DNA of 64,000 nucleotides from the NCBI RefSeq assembly GCF_035784015.1, contig NZ_JALKOW010000002.1; one strand, given 5' to 3'. The notes below the pieces were generated by a model. That model was not told the origin of the DNA. It saw only the letters and a program-made list of their open reading frames with translations, and did not search any database. The first letter of the stretch is position 1. Every line of letters begins with the position of its first letter. Origin of the DNA: Comamonas sp009360615. GTDB lineage: Bacteria > Pseudomonadota > Gammaproteobacteria > Burkholderiales > Burkholderiaceae_C. Made by a program: the position numbers and the translations under genes. This document shows, piece by piece, positions 43,464-52,898 of the stretch.

Positions 43464-44399
43464 TCAGTAACGGTGAGGCACAAAGCCCTTGGGCAGGCCT
43501 GCGGGTGGCAGCATGCCGTAAAGCGCTTCGCCCGGCAGGCCGGCGGCCAGCGTTTCTCGCGCTGCAAGCAATCGCTCAATGTCAATGCCGGTGCGCAGTC
43601 CCATGGCTTCGAACATGAAGACCAGGTCTTCGGTCACCACATTGCCCGAGGCACCGGGGGCATAGGGGCAGCCGCCCAGTCCGGCCTGGGAGGCATCGAA
43701 AGTGCGCACGCCCGCCTCATAGGCGGCCAGGCAGTTGGCCAGGCCGAGTCCTCGGGTGTTGTGCATGTGTGCGGCGCCGGCCCGGTCGCCGAGTTCGCTG
43801 CGCAGGCGCGTGAACAGGCGCTTGACCTGGGTCGGGTTGGCCATGCCCGTGGTGTCCGACAGCCCCGATTCGTCGGCGCCGGCGGCCACGCAGGCTGCAG
43901 CCAGAGCGATCACCTCGTCCTCGGGCACCAGGCCCTGCAAGGTGCAGCCGAAAGCGGTGGAGATTCCTGCCTCGATATGTACGCCGGGGGCGATCTCGTT
44001 GCGCAGCCTGGCGATGCTGCGCACCTCCTCCACCATCTGTTCAGGCGTCTTGCGGACATTGGCCATGGAGTGCGCAGGGCTGGCCGATACCGGCATGGTG
44101 ATCTTGTGCGCGCCGGCGCGCATGGCGGCTTCGGCCCCCTTGAGATTGGGCACCAGGGCCATGACGGTGACGCCGGGGTGGGTGACAGCGTGGCGCACGA
44201 CTTCGGCGGCATCGGCCATCTGCGGCAGCAGCTTGGGCGAGACAAAGGAGCCGACTTCGATTTCCTGCACGCCCGCTGCCACCAGGGCATCGATCCAGGC
44301 GTATTTATGGGCCGTGCTCATGGTGGCAGAGACCGACTGCAGACCGTCGCGGGGGCCGACTTCGCTGATCAGGAGATCGAAGCGGTGGGGGAATGACAT
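43464..44399 (-). CDS. Hydroxymethylglutaryl-CoA lyase
   Basis: 311 residues from the start at 44399, with GAGGC upstream. DRE-TIM metallolyase cleaving HMG-CoA to acetoacetate and acetyl-CoA. Motifs: EVGPRDGLQ (metal and catalytic Arg), EVGSFVSPKLLPQMAD, SDTTGMANP, the HMHNTRGLGLAN metal His pair, and the signature GLGGCPYAPGASGNVVTED with the catalytic Cys. Related citramalyl-CoA lyases look similar, so the exact acyl group is not certain. First gene of the cluster, divergent from the IclR gene. Confidence 0.93.
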   Translation of the reverse strand: MSFPHRFDLLISEVGPRDGLQSVSATMSTAHKYAWIDALVAAGVQEIEVGSFVSPKLLPQMADAAEVVRHAVTHPGVTVMALVPNLKGAEAAMRAGAHKITMPVSASPAHSMANVRKTPEQMVEEVRSIARLRNEIAPGVHIEAGISTAFGCTLQGLVPEDEVIALAAACVAAGADESGLSDTTGMANPTQVKRLFTRLRSELGDRAGAAHMHNTRGLGLANCLAAYEAGVRTFDASQAGLGGCPYAPGASGNVVTEDLVFMFEAMGLRTGIDIERLLAARETLAAGLPGEALYGMLPPAGLPKGFVPHRY

Positions 44400-44455
44400 G
44401 GGTGCCTCACTTGTATTTCGGGCTTGCATCGCTGCTTGCGCGGTGTTTTAATGTT

Positions 44456-44472
44456 GTTCTATTAGATAGAAC
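44456..44472. promoter_or_regulatory. Probable IclR operator
   Basis: GTTCTATTAGATAGAAC: perfect 7-bp arms around TAG, in the divergent promoter region between HMG-CoA lyase and the IclR gene. A further loose half site, ACTATTCTTTCTATT, follows. Such sites fit IclR dimers. Confidence 0.65.
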
Positions 44473-44541
44473 ACTATTCTTTCTATTGAAATACTGCCTT
44501 GTGTCCTGATGCCCTGTCAAGCCGAGGGGCAGGAGTTTTTG

Positions 44542-45270
44542 ATGCCGCGTAAACCCCTGAATGAATCCATTGCCGACGAGAATGCTGCGCCTGGCGGTGT
44601 TGCCGCTGTGGACCGTGCCCTGAGCGTGCTGAGCGCATTCCAGGATGGCGATGCCGCGCTGAGCCTGGCCGAGCTGGCCGAGCGCACGCGTCTTTACAAG
44701 AGCACGGTGCTGAGGCTGCTGGCCTCGCTGGAGCATGGAGGCTGGGTGCAGCGCCAGGATGACGGGCGCTATGGGGTGGGGGCGGCCGTGGCCAGGCTGC
44801 ACGCGGTTTACGAGCAGAGCTTTTCGCTGGACAAGCTGGTCATGCCGGTGCTGCGCGCACTGGTCCAGGCCACGGGCGAGAGCGCGGCCTACCATGTGCG
44901 CCAGGGGCGCGAACGCCTGTGTCTGTACCGTGTGGATTCGCCGCATCCGGTGCGCGACCATGCGCGCACCGGCGATCTGCTGCCCCTGGACAAAGGCGCT
45001 GGCGGGCGCGTGCTGGTCGCTTTCGATCCGGAACTGGGCGACTGGATGAAGAAAAATCGCAGCCACTATGCGCGTGTACGGGCCGATGGCTACGAAGCCC
45101 TGGTGGGTGACAGGCACAGCGAGATTGCCGGCATTTCGGCCCCGGTTTTCCGCCGCAGCGGCGAGCTGGCCGCAGCCTTGACGCTGACCATGCCTGCGCA
45201 TCGCTATGACGAGCGCTATGTCAAAAATGTGTTGCAGGCCGCGCGTGATCTGGGGGCGCAACTGCCATAG
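44542..45270 (+). CDS. IclR family transcriptional regulator
   Basis: 242 residues from ATG 44542, with CAGGAG six bases upstream; an in-frame ATG at 44509 is less favoured. Winged helix-turn-helix (VDRALSVLSAFQDGDAALSL, LAELAERTRLYKSTVLRLLA) then the IclR effector domain (LLPLDKGAGGRVLVAFDP, GISAPVFRRSGELAAALTL). Likely controls the divergent HMG-CoA lyase / CoA-transferase / binding-protein cluster in response to its acid substrate. Confidence 0.9.
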   Translation: MPRKPLNESIADENAAPGGVAAVDRALSVLSAFQDGDAALSLAELAERTRLYKSTVLRLLASLEHGGWVQRQDDGRYGVGAAVARLHAVYEQSFSLDKLVMPVLRALVQATGESAAYHVRQGRERLCLYRVDSPHPVRDHARTGDLLPLDKGAGGRVLVAFDPELGDWMKKNRSHYARVRADGYEALVGDRHSEIAGISAPVFRRSGELAAALTLTMPAHRYDERYVKNVLQAARDLGAQLP

Positions 45271-45579
45271 ATTCGGGCGCTGCGGGCTTGCAACGCATGG
45301 CCGGGCGCTTGCGGGCTGCGAAAGAGCCTGAGTCACGGGCCTGAGGGCCCTGGCCGAAAACCTGTTCTGCGGGCCAGAGGGCGCGGACTTCTGCACTCGT
45401 GCGCCGTCAGCCCGGAGCCCGGCCAGTCCGGTGCACACCGCGCCGCAGTCGCGATACTCCGTTTGCCATGGCTGGCGAACTGGTGGCTGCTGCGCAGGCG
45501 TGCACGCCGTCCTGCCTTCCGCAAGGCCCATGTAAAAAGCCGCTGCAGCGAGCAGCGGCCCGGGTCATGGGGCAGGGTC
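45271..45579. other. 309-base stretch without a protein gene
   Basis: Between the convergent IclR and sodC genes. It contains the sodC terminator (45534-45559). Upstream of that I see only GC-rich sequence with short GGGCC/GGCCC pairings and no frame with a ribosome site or family resemblance. Confidence 0.5.
45534..45559 (-). terminator. Intrinsic terminator of sodC
   Basis: GCCGCTGC (45539-45546), loop AGCGA, GCAGCGGC (45552-45559), with AAAAA at 45534-45538 forming the T run on the minus strand. Confidence 0.85.
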
Positions 45580-46101
45580 TCAGTCGCGGCTGATGACGGC
45601 GCAGGCGATGCGTGCGCCAGCATTGCCCGTGGGCTGGGTGGTGTAGTCGTCGGGCTGGGCATGGACGATGACGGCCCGGCCTATGACATTGCCAGGGCCG
45701 GCCAGCAAGGTGATGTCTGCCGACTGCACATTGACGGTAGCCACGCCGTTGGAGTCGGCCTTCAGGCTGGGCAGATCCCCCATGTGGTGCTGGGTCGAGT
45801 CATATTTTCCATGCGGATTGCCCAGCGGATTGAAGTGGCCGGCAGCGGCATTGCCGTTGTCGCCGCAGTCGCCCTTGTCGTGAATGTGGAAGCCGTGCTC
45901 CGAATTCGGCTGGAGGCCGTGAATCACGGCATTGATCACGACCTGCTGGCCCGTCTTCTGGGTGAATTTCACATCGCCGCCGACCTTGCTGCCCGACGTG
46001 GCCTGCAATCTGGCGATGGCCTGAGCGGGCTGGGGTTCGGGCGTGCTGCAGGCCGTCAGTGCAGCGGTGGATGCGGCCAGGATGAGAAAACGATATGGCA
46101 T
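45580..46101 (-). CDS. sodC: Cu/Zn superoxide dismutase lipoprotein
   Basis: 173 residues. Signal with lipobox LTAC (Cys18), so a membrane-anchored periplasmic enzyme. Dismutates superoxide. Metal and structural motifs: GFHIHDKGDC (Cu His pair and disulfide Cys), AGHFNP (bridging His), HHMGDLP (Zn His and Asp), and AVIVHAQPDDYTTQPTG...ARIACAVI with the last Cu His and the second disulfide Cys. All expected ligands are present. Confidence 0.95.
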   Translation of the reverse strand: MPYRFLILAASTAALTACSTPEPQPAQAIARLQATSGSKVGGDVKFTQKTGQQVVINAVIHGLQPNSEHGFHIHDKGDCGDNGNAAAGHFNPLGNPHGKYDSTQHHMGDLPSLKADSNGVATVNVQSADITLLAGPGNVIGRAVIVHAQPDDYTTQPTGNAGARIACAVISRD

Positions 46102-46220
46102 GCAAGCTCCTCTTGAATATTCGTCAGAACCATGGAGAAAACACTGTGAACCATAGCGTCAGTGCTCTACTGTGCTTGTAGGGCAAGGGCCAAGATGTCG
46201 GTGCCCGGCGCCAGAAAGGC

Positions 46221-46251
46221 AAAACCCCGCAGGCCTTCGAGGCCTGCGGGG
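46221..46251 (-). terminator. Intrinsic terminator of fabI
   Basis: CCCCGCAGGCCT (46225-46236), loop TCG, AGGCCTGCGGGG (46240-46251), a perfect 12-bp stem; AAAA at 46221-46224 gives the T run on the minus strand. Confidence 0.9.
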
Positions 46252-46275
46252 CTGGTCTCCTCAGGAGCGATGGGC

Positions 46276-47076
46276 TCAGACCTGATCGGCCGACAGGCCG
46301 GCGGTCTGGCTGAAGCCGCCATCCACATAGGTGATCTCGGCGGTCACGCCGGAGGCCAGGTCGGACAGCAGGAAGGCTGCAACATTGCCCACGTCTTCAA
46401 TCGTCACATTGCGGCGCAGGGGCGCGGCATCGGCCACGCGGCCCAGCAGCTTGCCGAAGTCCTTGATGCCCGAGGCTGCCAGCGTCTTGATGGGGCCGGC
46501 GGAGATGCCGTTGGCGCGGATGGCGCGGCCGTCGGCGGTGCGGCCCACGGCTTCGGCCAGGTAGCGCACGGAAGCCTCCAGCGATGCCTTGGCCAGACCC
46601 ATGGTGTTGTAGTTGGGGATGGAGCGCAGAGCGCCCAGGTAGGAGAGGGTCAGCAGCGAGGACTTGTCGTTCAGGTAGGGCAGGGCTGCCTTGGCCATCG
46701 CTGGGAAGCTGTAGGCGCTGATGTCGTGGGCGATCTTGAAGGATTCGCGGCTCAGGCCGTCGAGGAAGTTGCCGGCAATGGCTTCGCGGGGGGCAAAACC
46801 GATGGAGTGCACAAAACCGTCGAACTTGCCCCAGGCATCGCCCAGGCCCTTGAACATGGCTTCGATCTGCGCGTCGTCGGCCACGTCGCAGTCGAACACC
46901 AGGCTCGAGTTGAATTCGGAAGCGAACTCGGTGATGCGATCCTTGAAGCGCTCGCCCACGTAGCTGAAAGCCAGTTCTGCGCCTTGCTCGTGGCAGGCCT
47001 TGGCGATGCCGTAGGCGATGGAACGGTTGGACAGAACGCCCGTGATCAGCAGCTTTTTACCGGCGAGAAAACCCAT
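46276..47076 (-). CDS. fabI: Enoyl-[acyl-carrier-protein] reductase FabI
   Basis: 266 residues from the start at 47076; the in-frame extension to 47205 is rejected because MGFLAGKKLLITG is the standard N terminus. NADH-dependent last reduction step of fatty acid elongation, the triclosan target. Motifs: GVLSNRSIAYGIAKA, HSIGFAPRE, the active-site Tyr-x6-Lys in YNTMGLAKASLE, and ISAGPIKTLAASGI. Cytoplasmic. Divergent from the peptide transporter operon. Confidence 0.96.
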   Translation of the reverse strand: MGFLAGKKLLITGVLSNRSIAYGIAKACHEQGAELAFSYVGERFKDRITEFASEFNSSLVFDCDVADDAQIEAMFKGLGDAWGKFDGFVHSIGFAPREAIAGNFLDGLSRESFKIAHDISAYSFPAMAKAALPYLNDKSSLLTLSYLGALRSIPNYNTMGLAKASLEASVRYLAEAVGRTADGRAIRANGISAGPIKTLAASGIKDFGKLLGRVADAAPLRRNVTIEDVGNVAAFLLSDLASGVTAEITYVDGGFSQTAGLSADQV

Positions 47077-47196
47077 TGTTGTTCTCCAAAGAAAAATGAA
47101 AGAGGCGATGACGGCATCTGTGGCAGACGCGCCATCTTTGAAAACGTATCCGCTCGAACTGGGTGCGAACCAGTCGGGGTAGTGCAGAATTGTCGC

Positions 47197-49050
47197 ATGC
47201 GCCATTGGATGATTTGCTCAGCCCTGATTGTCAGCACCCAAGTTGCCACACCTGTCCTGGCGGCACATGGCTATGCGCTCTGGGGTCAACCCAGGTACGC
47301 GGCCGACTTCAAGCACTTTGACTATGTGAACCCCGCAGCGCCCAAGGGGGGCGAACTGCGCATGGTCAGCAATCTGCGCTATTCGACCTTCGACAAGTAC
47401 AACCCTTTCACCATCAAGGGTTCGCCCCCCGCCTATCTGGCGGACATGCTGTTCGAGACTCTGCTGACCGCCAGTCTGGACGAGACGGCCACGGGCTACG
47501 GTCTGCTGGCCGAGGATGTGGAGGTGGCACCCGACGGCCTGTCCGCGACCTTCAGGCTGCGCAAGCAGGCGCGCTTTCACAACGGCAAGCCCGTGCTTGC
47601 CCAGGATGTGAAGCACAGCTTCGAGACACTGCTGAGCAAGTATGTTTCGCCCGGCTACAAGACGCTGTTTGCCGAGGTGGCCGGCTGTGACGTGATCGCC
47701 GAGCGCACGGTGCGCTTTCGTTTCAGGAAACCCAATCGAGACCTGCCGCTGACCGTGGGCACCCTGCTGCCGGTGTTCAGCCGCGACTGGGGACTGGGCG
47801 CGGATGGCAAGCCGAAGGCTTTCGATCAGGTGGTGATGGACACGCCCATCGGCAGCGGGCCCTACAAGATCGGTCCGGTCAAGTTCGGCAAGGACATCAG
47901 CTATGTCCGCGATCCGGACTACTGGGGGGCGGCCTTGCCGGTGCGTGTCGGTCTGGCCAATTTCGACCGCGTCACCATCAAGATCTACAAGGACGGCACG
48001 GCGCGACTGGAGGCGCTCAAGGCCGGCGAGTTCGACCTCATGCGCATCAATAGTGCAGGGGACTGGGCCAGGCGTCTGACGGGCAGGCGCTTCGAGTCGG
48101 GCGAGCTGGTCAAGGGGCAGTTCGAGAACAAGCTGCCTTCGGGCTTTCAGAGCTTTTTCCTGAATATCCGGCGCGAGCAGCTCAAGGATGTGCGCGTGCG
48201 CGAGGCGCTGGGTCTGGCCTACGACTACGAGTGGATGAACCGCCAGATGTTCTATGGCGCCTACCAGCGTGTGCACGGGCTGTTCGGCAACACGGCGTGC
48301 GAGACCCGGGGCGAGCCCGGCGAGGCGGAGCTGGCCCTGCTTGCTCCCTACAGGAGCAGTCTGCCGCCGGCCACGCTGGGGCCCATGGCCCAGCCGCCGC
48401 GCACCGATACAGGCGAGGGCCTGCGCGGCAATCTGCGCCGCGCGCAGAAGCTGCTGGCCGATGCCGGCTGGACGGTCCGGGATGGCGCCTTGCGCAATGC
48501 CAGGGGCGAGCCCATGGTGCTCGAATACCTGGACAGCAGCGAAAGCGGCGTCAAGATCGTCAGCAGCTGGATGCGCAATCTGGAAAAGCTGGGTATCACG
48601 CTCAAGGTGCGCAGCGTGGACTATGCGCTGTATCAGCAGCGCATGGACAAATACGATTTCGACATCGTGACGCTGAACGTTCCCGGCACGCACAACCCGG
48701 GTCAGGAATATGCCGAGCTGTTCGGCAGCGCCGCCGCCGATGTGGAGGGGGCCTCCAACTATGTCGGTCTCAAGAGTCCGGCCGTGGATGCCATCATCGC
48801 CCAGATGGCTGCGGCCAAGTCCGAGCAGCAGTTGCTGCCTGCCTGCCACGCGCTGGAGCGCATCATCGTGCATGGCCACTACCTGATTCCCCAGTATTAC
48901 TCGGGCACGCACCGCATGGTCTATGACGCCTGGAGGCTGGCGCTGCCGGGGCAGATTCCGGCCTACTCGCCGGGCGAGCTATGGGCTGTCTATGCATGGT
49001 GGTCAAGACAGTCGCCGCAGGCCGCCGCCCGGGCCCCAACCAAGCCATGA
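47197..49050 (+). CDS. yejA: YejA-like peptide ABC transporter substrate-binding protein
   Basis: 617 residues from ATG 47197; the frame is open far upstream across fabI but that is antisense to it. Signal peptide (MICSALIVSTQVATPVLA). Family SBP_bac_5 with YejA features: HGYALWGQPRYAADFKHFDYVNP, PKGGELR, KYNPFTIKG, LAEDVEVAPDGLSATFRLRK, PIGSGPYKI, QSFFLNIRREQLKDVRVREAL, ALERIIVHGHYLIPQYY. Binds oligopeptides in the periplasm; E. coli YejABEF imports microcin C. First gene of yejABEF. Confidence 0.93.
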   Translation: MRHWMICSALIVSTQVATPVLAAHGYALWGQPRYAADFKHFDYVNPAAPKGGELRMVSNLRYSTFDKYNPFTIKGSPPAYLADMLFETLLTASLDETATGYGLLAEDVEVAPDGLSATFRLRKQARFHNGKPVLAQDVKHSFETLLSKYVSPGYKTLFAEVAGCDVIAERTVRFRFRKPNRDLPLTVGTLLPVFSRDWGLGADGKPKAFDQVVMDTPIGSGPYKIGPVKFGKDISYVRDPDYWGAALPVRVGLANFDRVTIKIYKDGTARLEALKAGEFDLMRINSAGDWARRLTGRRFESGELVKGQFENKLPSGFQSFFLNIRREQLKDVRVREALGLAYDYEWMNRQMFYGAYQRVHGLFGNTACETRGEPGEAELALLAPYRSSLPPATLGPMAQPPRTDTGEGLRGNLRRAQKLLADAGWTVRDGALRNARGEPMVLEYLDSSESGVKIVSSWMRNLEKLGITLKVRSVDYALYQQRMDKYDFDIVTLNVPGTHNPGQEYAELFGSAAADVEGASNYVGLKSPAVDAIIAQMAAAKSEQQLLPACHALERIIVHGHYLIPQYYSGTHRMVYDAWRLALPGQIPAYSPGELWAVYAWWSRQSPQAAARAPTKP

Positions 49051-49062
49051 TCTGAGGCCGCC

Positions 49063-50091
49063 ATGTTTGCCTATATTCTCAAACGCATTTTGCTGATGAT
49101 CCCCACGCTGCTGGGCGTGCTGCTGCTGACCTTTGTCGTCATCCAGTTCGTGCCGGGCGGCCCGGTGGAGCAGTACCTGGCCGAGGCCAAGGCTGGTGCG
49201 GGGCAGGGGGCCGAGGGCGCTTCCATGAGCTATCGCGGGGGGCAGGGGGTGGATCCCCGGCGCCTGGAGGAGATCAAGGCGCTGTATGGCTTTGACAAGC
49301 CGCCCGCCGAACGCTTCGTGCAGATGCTGGGGCAGTTTGCGCGCTTTGATCTGGGCACCAGCTTTTTCCAGAACAAAAGCGTCTGGGCGCTGGTCAGGGA
49401 GAAGCTGCCGGTGTCCATCAGCCTGGGCCTGTGGACGTTCCTCATCAGCTACCTGGTGGCCGTGCCCCTGGGCGTGGCCAAGGCCGTGCGGGCGGGCTCG
49501 CGCTTCGATCTGGCAACCACGATTCTGATTCTCGTCGGCTATGCCATCCCGGGTTTTGTGCTGGGTGTGGCGCTGCTGGTCATCTTCGGCGGGCAGTTGC
49601 AGTGGTTTCCGCTGCGCGGGCTGACATCGGCCAACTTCGACGAGCTCAGCGCCATGGGCAAGGTGGCGGACTACCTGTGGCATATCGCGCTGCCCGTGAC
49701 CGCCATGGTGGCAGGCAGCTTCGCCGTGACGTCCATGCTGACCAAGAACTCGTTTCTCGAAGAGATCCGCAAGCAGTATGTGCTGACGGCACGTGCCAAG
49801 GGGTTGTCAGAGCGCCAGGTGCTCTACAAGCATGTATTTCGCAATGCGCTGATCCCCATCGTCACGGGATTCCCGTCGGCCTTCATCGGTGCCTTCTTCG
49901 CCGGGGCGCTGCTGATCGAGACCCTGTTCTCGCTCGACGGTCTGGGTCTGCTCAGCTATGAGAGCGTGATTCGCCGCGATTTTCCGGTGGTGCTGGGCAC
50001 GTTGTATCTTTTCACGCTGATCGGACTGGTGACCAAGCTCATCAGCGATCTTTGCTATGTCTGGGTAGACCCCCGGGTCAAGTTTGATTGA
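49063..50091 (+). CDS. yejB: YejB-like peptide ABC transporter permease
   Basis: 342 residues, 12 bases after yejA. Six-helix DppB/OppB-type permease: MFAYILKRILLMIPTLLGVL at the N terminus, ISLGLWTFLISYLVAVPLGV, and the EAA-like loop EIRKQYVLTARAKGLSERQVLYKHVFRNALIPI that docks the ATPase. Forms the channel with YejE. Confidence 0.94.
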   Translation: MFAYILKRILLMIPTLLGVLLLTFVVIQFVPGGPVEQYLAEAKAGAGQGAEGASMSYRGGQGVDPRRLEEIKALYGFDKPPAERFVQMLGQFARFDLGTSFFQNKSVWALVREKLPVSISLGLWTFLISYLVAVPLGVAKAVRAGSRFDLATTILILVGYAIPGFVLGVALLVIFGGQLQWFPLRGLTSANFDELSAMGKVADYLWHIALPVTAMVAGSFAVTSMLTKNSFLEEIRKQYVLTARAKGLSERQVLYKHVFRNALIPIVTGFPSAFIGAFFAGALLIETLFSLDGLGLLSYESVIRRDFPVVLGTLYLFTLIGLVTKLISDLCYVWVDPRVKFD

Positions 50092-50094
50092 GTC

Positions 50095-51240
50095 ATGCAG
50101 ATAAAGCCTCAAGCCGAATCCTCTCAAGCGCAGACAGCGATGAGTCCCGTAGCCGACGCCGTGCCGGCCGCGTCGGCGACCCGGTCCGAGTCCCCGGGGC
50201 GCCGGGCCTGGCGGCGCTTCAGGTCCAACCGGCTGGGCTTTGTCAGCCTGGTGGTCTTCTCGGTGCTGGTGGTGCTCAGCCTGTTTGCCGAACTTCTGTC
50301 CAACGACAAACCGCTCATCGTGCGCTATGACGGCAAGACCTATCTGCCGCTGCTGCACGATTACCCGGAAACCACGTTCGGCGGCGACTTCCACACGCCG
50401 ACCGACTACCTGGACCCCTTCATTCGGCAAAGGCTTGACGAAGGCGAGAACTGGGCGATTTTTCCCATCAACCGATATGGCAAGTCCACCATCAACTACT
50501 TTGCCAAGGCACCCAATCCTTCTGCCCCTTCGGCAGACAACTGGCTGGGTACCGATGACCGGGGGCGTGATCTGCTGGCGCAGCTGCTCTACGGCTTTCG
50601 CGTCAGCGTGCTGTTCGGCCTGGCCCTGACGGCCGTCGGCGTCCTGTTGGGCGTGCTGGCGGGAGCGGTGCAGGGCTTTTTTGGCGGAAAGACGGATCTG
50701 GCCTTTCAGCGCCTGACGGAAATCTGGGGCTCCATGCCCGAGCTCTATCTGCTCATCATCTTCAGCGCGCTGTTTGCACCCAGTGTCTCGCTGCTGCTGA
50801 TCCTGCTGAGCCTGTTCGGCTGGATGGGTCTGGCCGACTATGTGCGCGCCGAGTTCCTGCGCAACCGGCAGCTTGACTATGTGAAATCGGCCCAGGCGCT
50901 GGGGGCCAGCAATCGCTCCATCATCGTTCGCCACATCCTGCCCAACAGCATGACACCGGTGATCACCTTTCTGCCCTTTCGCATGAGCGGAGCCATTCTG
51001 GCACTGACCTCGCTCGATTTTCTGGGCCTGGGCGTTCCCCCGGGTACGCCCAGCCTCGGCGAGCTGCTGAGCCAGGGCAAGAACAATATCGATGCCTGGT
51101 GGATATCCCTGTCCACCTTTGGCGTGCTGGTCATGACGCTGTTGCTGCTGACCTTTATGGGGGACGCCCTGCGCGATGCGCTGGACCCGCGCAAGCAGGC
51201 GCGTACGGAGGCCGCAAAGCGTGCGGGAGTCAAGCCATGA
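50095..51240 (+). CDS. yejE: YejE-like peptide ABC transporter permease
   Basis: 381 residues, starting three bases after the yejB stop. N-terminal cytoplasmic extension, helix LGFVSLVVFSVLVVLSLFAEL, then a periplasmic loop (RYDGKTYLPLLHDYPETTFGG) that is diagnostic for YejE, LGTDDRGRDLLAQLLYG, and the EAA-like loop DYVKSAQALGASNRSIIVRHILPN. Stop overlaps the yejF start in ATGA. Confidence 0.94.
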   Translation: MQIKPQAESSQAQTAMSPVADAVPAASATRSESPGRRAWRRFRSNRLGFVSLVVFSVLVVLSLFAELLSNDKPLIVRYDGKTYLPLLHDYPETTFGGDFHTPTDYLDPFIRQRLDEGENWAIFPINRYGKSTINYFAKAPNPSAPSADNWLGTDDRGRDLLAQLLYGFRVSVLFGLALTAVGVLLGVLAGAVQGFFGGKTDLAFQRLTEIWGSMPELYLLIIFSALFAPSVSLLLILLSLFGWMGLADYVRAEFLRNRQLDYVKSAQALGASNRSIIVRHILPNSMTPVITFLPFRMSGAILALTSLDFLGLGVPPGTPSLGELLSQGKNNIDAWWISLSTFGVLVMTLLLLTFMGDALRDALDPRKQARTEAAKRAGVKP

Positions 51241-52898
51241 GCGAGGAGAACACCGGGATGGAGAGCCGCCGCCCGCTGCTGAGCGTGCACGATCTGAGCG
51301 TGTCTTTTGCAGGCAAGCCCGTGGTGCAGGGCGTGAGCTTCGAGATGGCTGCCGGTGAAAAGCTGGCGCTGGTGGGGGAATCCGGATCGGGCAAGTCGGT
51401 CACCGCGCTATCGCTGCTTCGGCTGGTGGGGGAGGCCCAGCTGGGCGGCCAGGCTCTGCTGGGCGGACGCGACCTGCTGAGGCTTTCCGAGCGCGATATG
51501 CAGGGCATACGCGGCGGCGACATCGCCATGATCTTTCAGGAGCCGATGACGGCGCTGAACCCGCTGATGACCGTGGGCACGCAGGTGGCCGAGGTGCTGC
51601 AGCTCAAGCAGGCCTTGAGCCGTGGCCAGGCCTTGACCCAGGCGGTCGAGCTGCTGGCCACGACCGGTATTCCCGAGGCCGGGCGCAGGGCGCAGAGCTT
51701 CCCTCACCAGCTCAGCGGCGGGCAGCGTCAGCGCGCCATGATCGCCATGGCGCTGGCCAGTCGCCCCAGGCTGCTGCTGGCCGACGAGCCGACGACGGCG
51801 CTGGATGTGACGCTGCGCGGCCAGATCCTGGATCTGCTGTCCGAGCTGCAGCGGCAGACCGGAATGGCTGTGCTGATGATCACCCATGACCTGAACCTGG
51901 TGCGCCGCTTTGCCGACCGCGTGGCGGTGATGGAAAGAGGTCGTCTGGTGGAGCAGGGCGCCGTGGCGCAAGTGATGCAGAACCCGCAGCATGCCTATAC
52001 CCGAAAGCTGTTGGCCAGCCGGCCGGTGCGCAATGTGGTGGAGGGAGCCGTGCCGGACGACGACACGGCCTTGGTGCAGGCCAAGGCCCTGCAGGTGAGC
52101 TATGCCACGCCCTTGCCCGGCATGCGTGGCTGGTTCGGCAAAGGTGCGTTCGTGGCAGTCAAGGGTGCGGATGTGCTGCTGAAGCCCGGCCGCACCCTGG
52201 GCGTGATCGGTGAATCCGGTTCCGGCAAATCCACGCTGGCCCAGGCGGTGCTAGGTCTGTTGCCGGCGACCGGAGAGCTTCTGGTAGCCGGCAGGCCATG
52301 GCAGCAGCCGGCCATCCGCAACACCGTTGCCAATCTGGCGCTGCGGCGCAAGATCCAGGTGGTGTTCCAGGATCCGTTTTCCTCGCTGTCGCCGCGCATG
52401 ACCGTGGAGGAGATCGTCGGCGAAGGCCTGCAGATTCATGCACCCCAGATCGCCCTCGGGCCGCGGCGCGAGCGCGTGCTCAAGATGCTGCAGGAGGTGG
52501 GGCTGACCGAGGCCCAGTTCCCCGGTCTGCTGCAGCGCTATCCGCATGAATTCTCGGGCGGGCAGCGACAGCGCCTGGCGATATCGCGGGCACTCATACT
52601 GGAGCCTGAGATCCTGGTGCTGGATGAGCCCACGAGCGCGCTCGATGTGACCATCCAGCAGCAGGTGCTGGCGCTGCTGCAGCGGCTGCAGAAGGAGCGC
52701 GGTCTGGCGTATCTGCTCATCACCCACGACGTGGACGTGATTCGCGCCATGGCCCATGAGGTGCTGGTCATGAAGGACGGGCAGATCGTGGAGCAGGGCG
52801 ATGTGCAAGCGGTGCTGACGGCACCGCGGCAGGCCTATACGCGCCAGCTGGTCGAAGCCGCCGGGATCGATGCCGGTTCGGCGGCGGCCGCAACGTGA
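51237..52898 (+). CDS. yejF: YejF-like dual ATPase of the peptide ABC transporter
   Basis: 553 residues from ATG 51237. Two fused ABC ATPase domains. First: Walker A GESGSGKSV, signature LSGGQRQRAM, Walker B LLLADEPTTALDV. Second: Walker A GESGSGKSTL, signature FSGGQRQRLAI, Walker B LVLDEPTSALDV. Powers import through YejBE. A longer in-frame start at 51099 is rejected because it overlaps yejE deeply. Confidence 0.95.
   Translation: MSEENTGMESRRPLLSVHDLSVSFAGKPVVQGVSFEMAAGEKLALVGESGSGKSVTALSLLRLVGEAQLGGQALLGGRDLLRLSERDMQGIRGGDIAMIFQEPMTALNPLMTVGTQVAEVLQLKQALSRGQALTQAVELLATTGIPEAGRRAQSFPHQLSGGQRQRAMIAMALASRPRLLLADEPTTALDVTLRGQILDLLSELQRQTGMAVLMITHDLNLVRRFADRVAVMERGRLVEQGAVAQVMQNPQHAYTRKLLASRPVRNVVEGAVPDDDTALVQAKALQVSYATPLPGMRGWFGKGAFVAVKGADVLLKPGRTLGVIGESGSGKSTLAQAVLGLLPATGELLVAGRPWQQPAIRNTVANLALRRKIQVVFQDPFSSLSPRMTVEEIVGEGLQIHAPQIALGPRRERVLKMLQEVGLTEAQFPGLLQRYPHEFSGGQRQRLAISRALILEPEILVLDEPTSALDVTIQQQVLALLQRLQKERGLAYLLITHDVDVIRAMAHEVLVMKDGQIVEQGDVQAVLTAPRQAYTRQLVEAAGIDAGSAAAAT

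Noticed and set aside
43430..43585. 54-residue N-terminal extension of the CoA-transferase
   Set aside because: It would overlap the HMG-CoA lyase gene; the start at 43423 gives the standard N terminus.
45333..45662. Minus-strand frame in the gap beside sodC
   Set aside because: Arg/Pro/Ser-rich, overlaps the sodC terminator and 3' end, no ribosome site.
46162..47196. In-frame upstream extension of yejA across fabI
   Set aside because: It would place 345 extra residues antisense to fabI; the ATG at 47197 gives a normal signal peptide.
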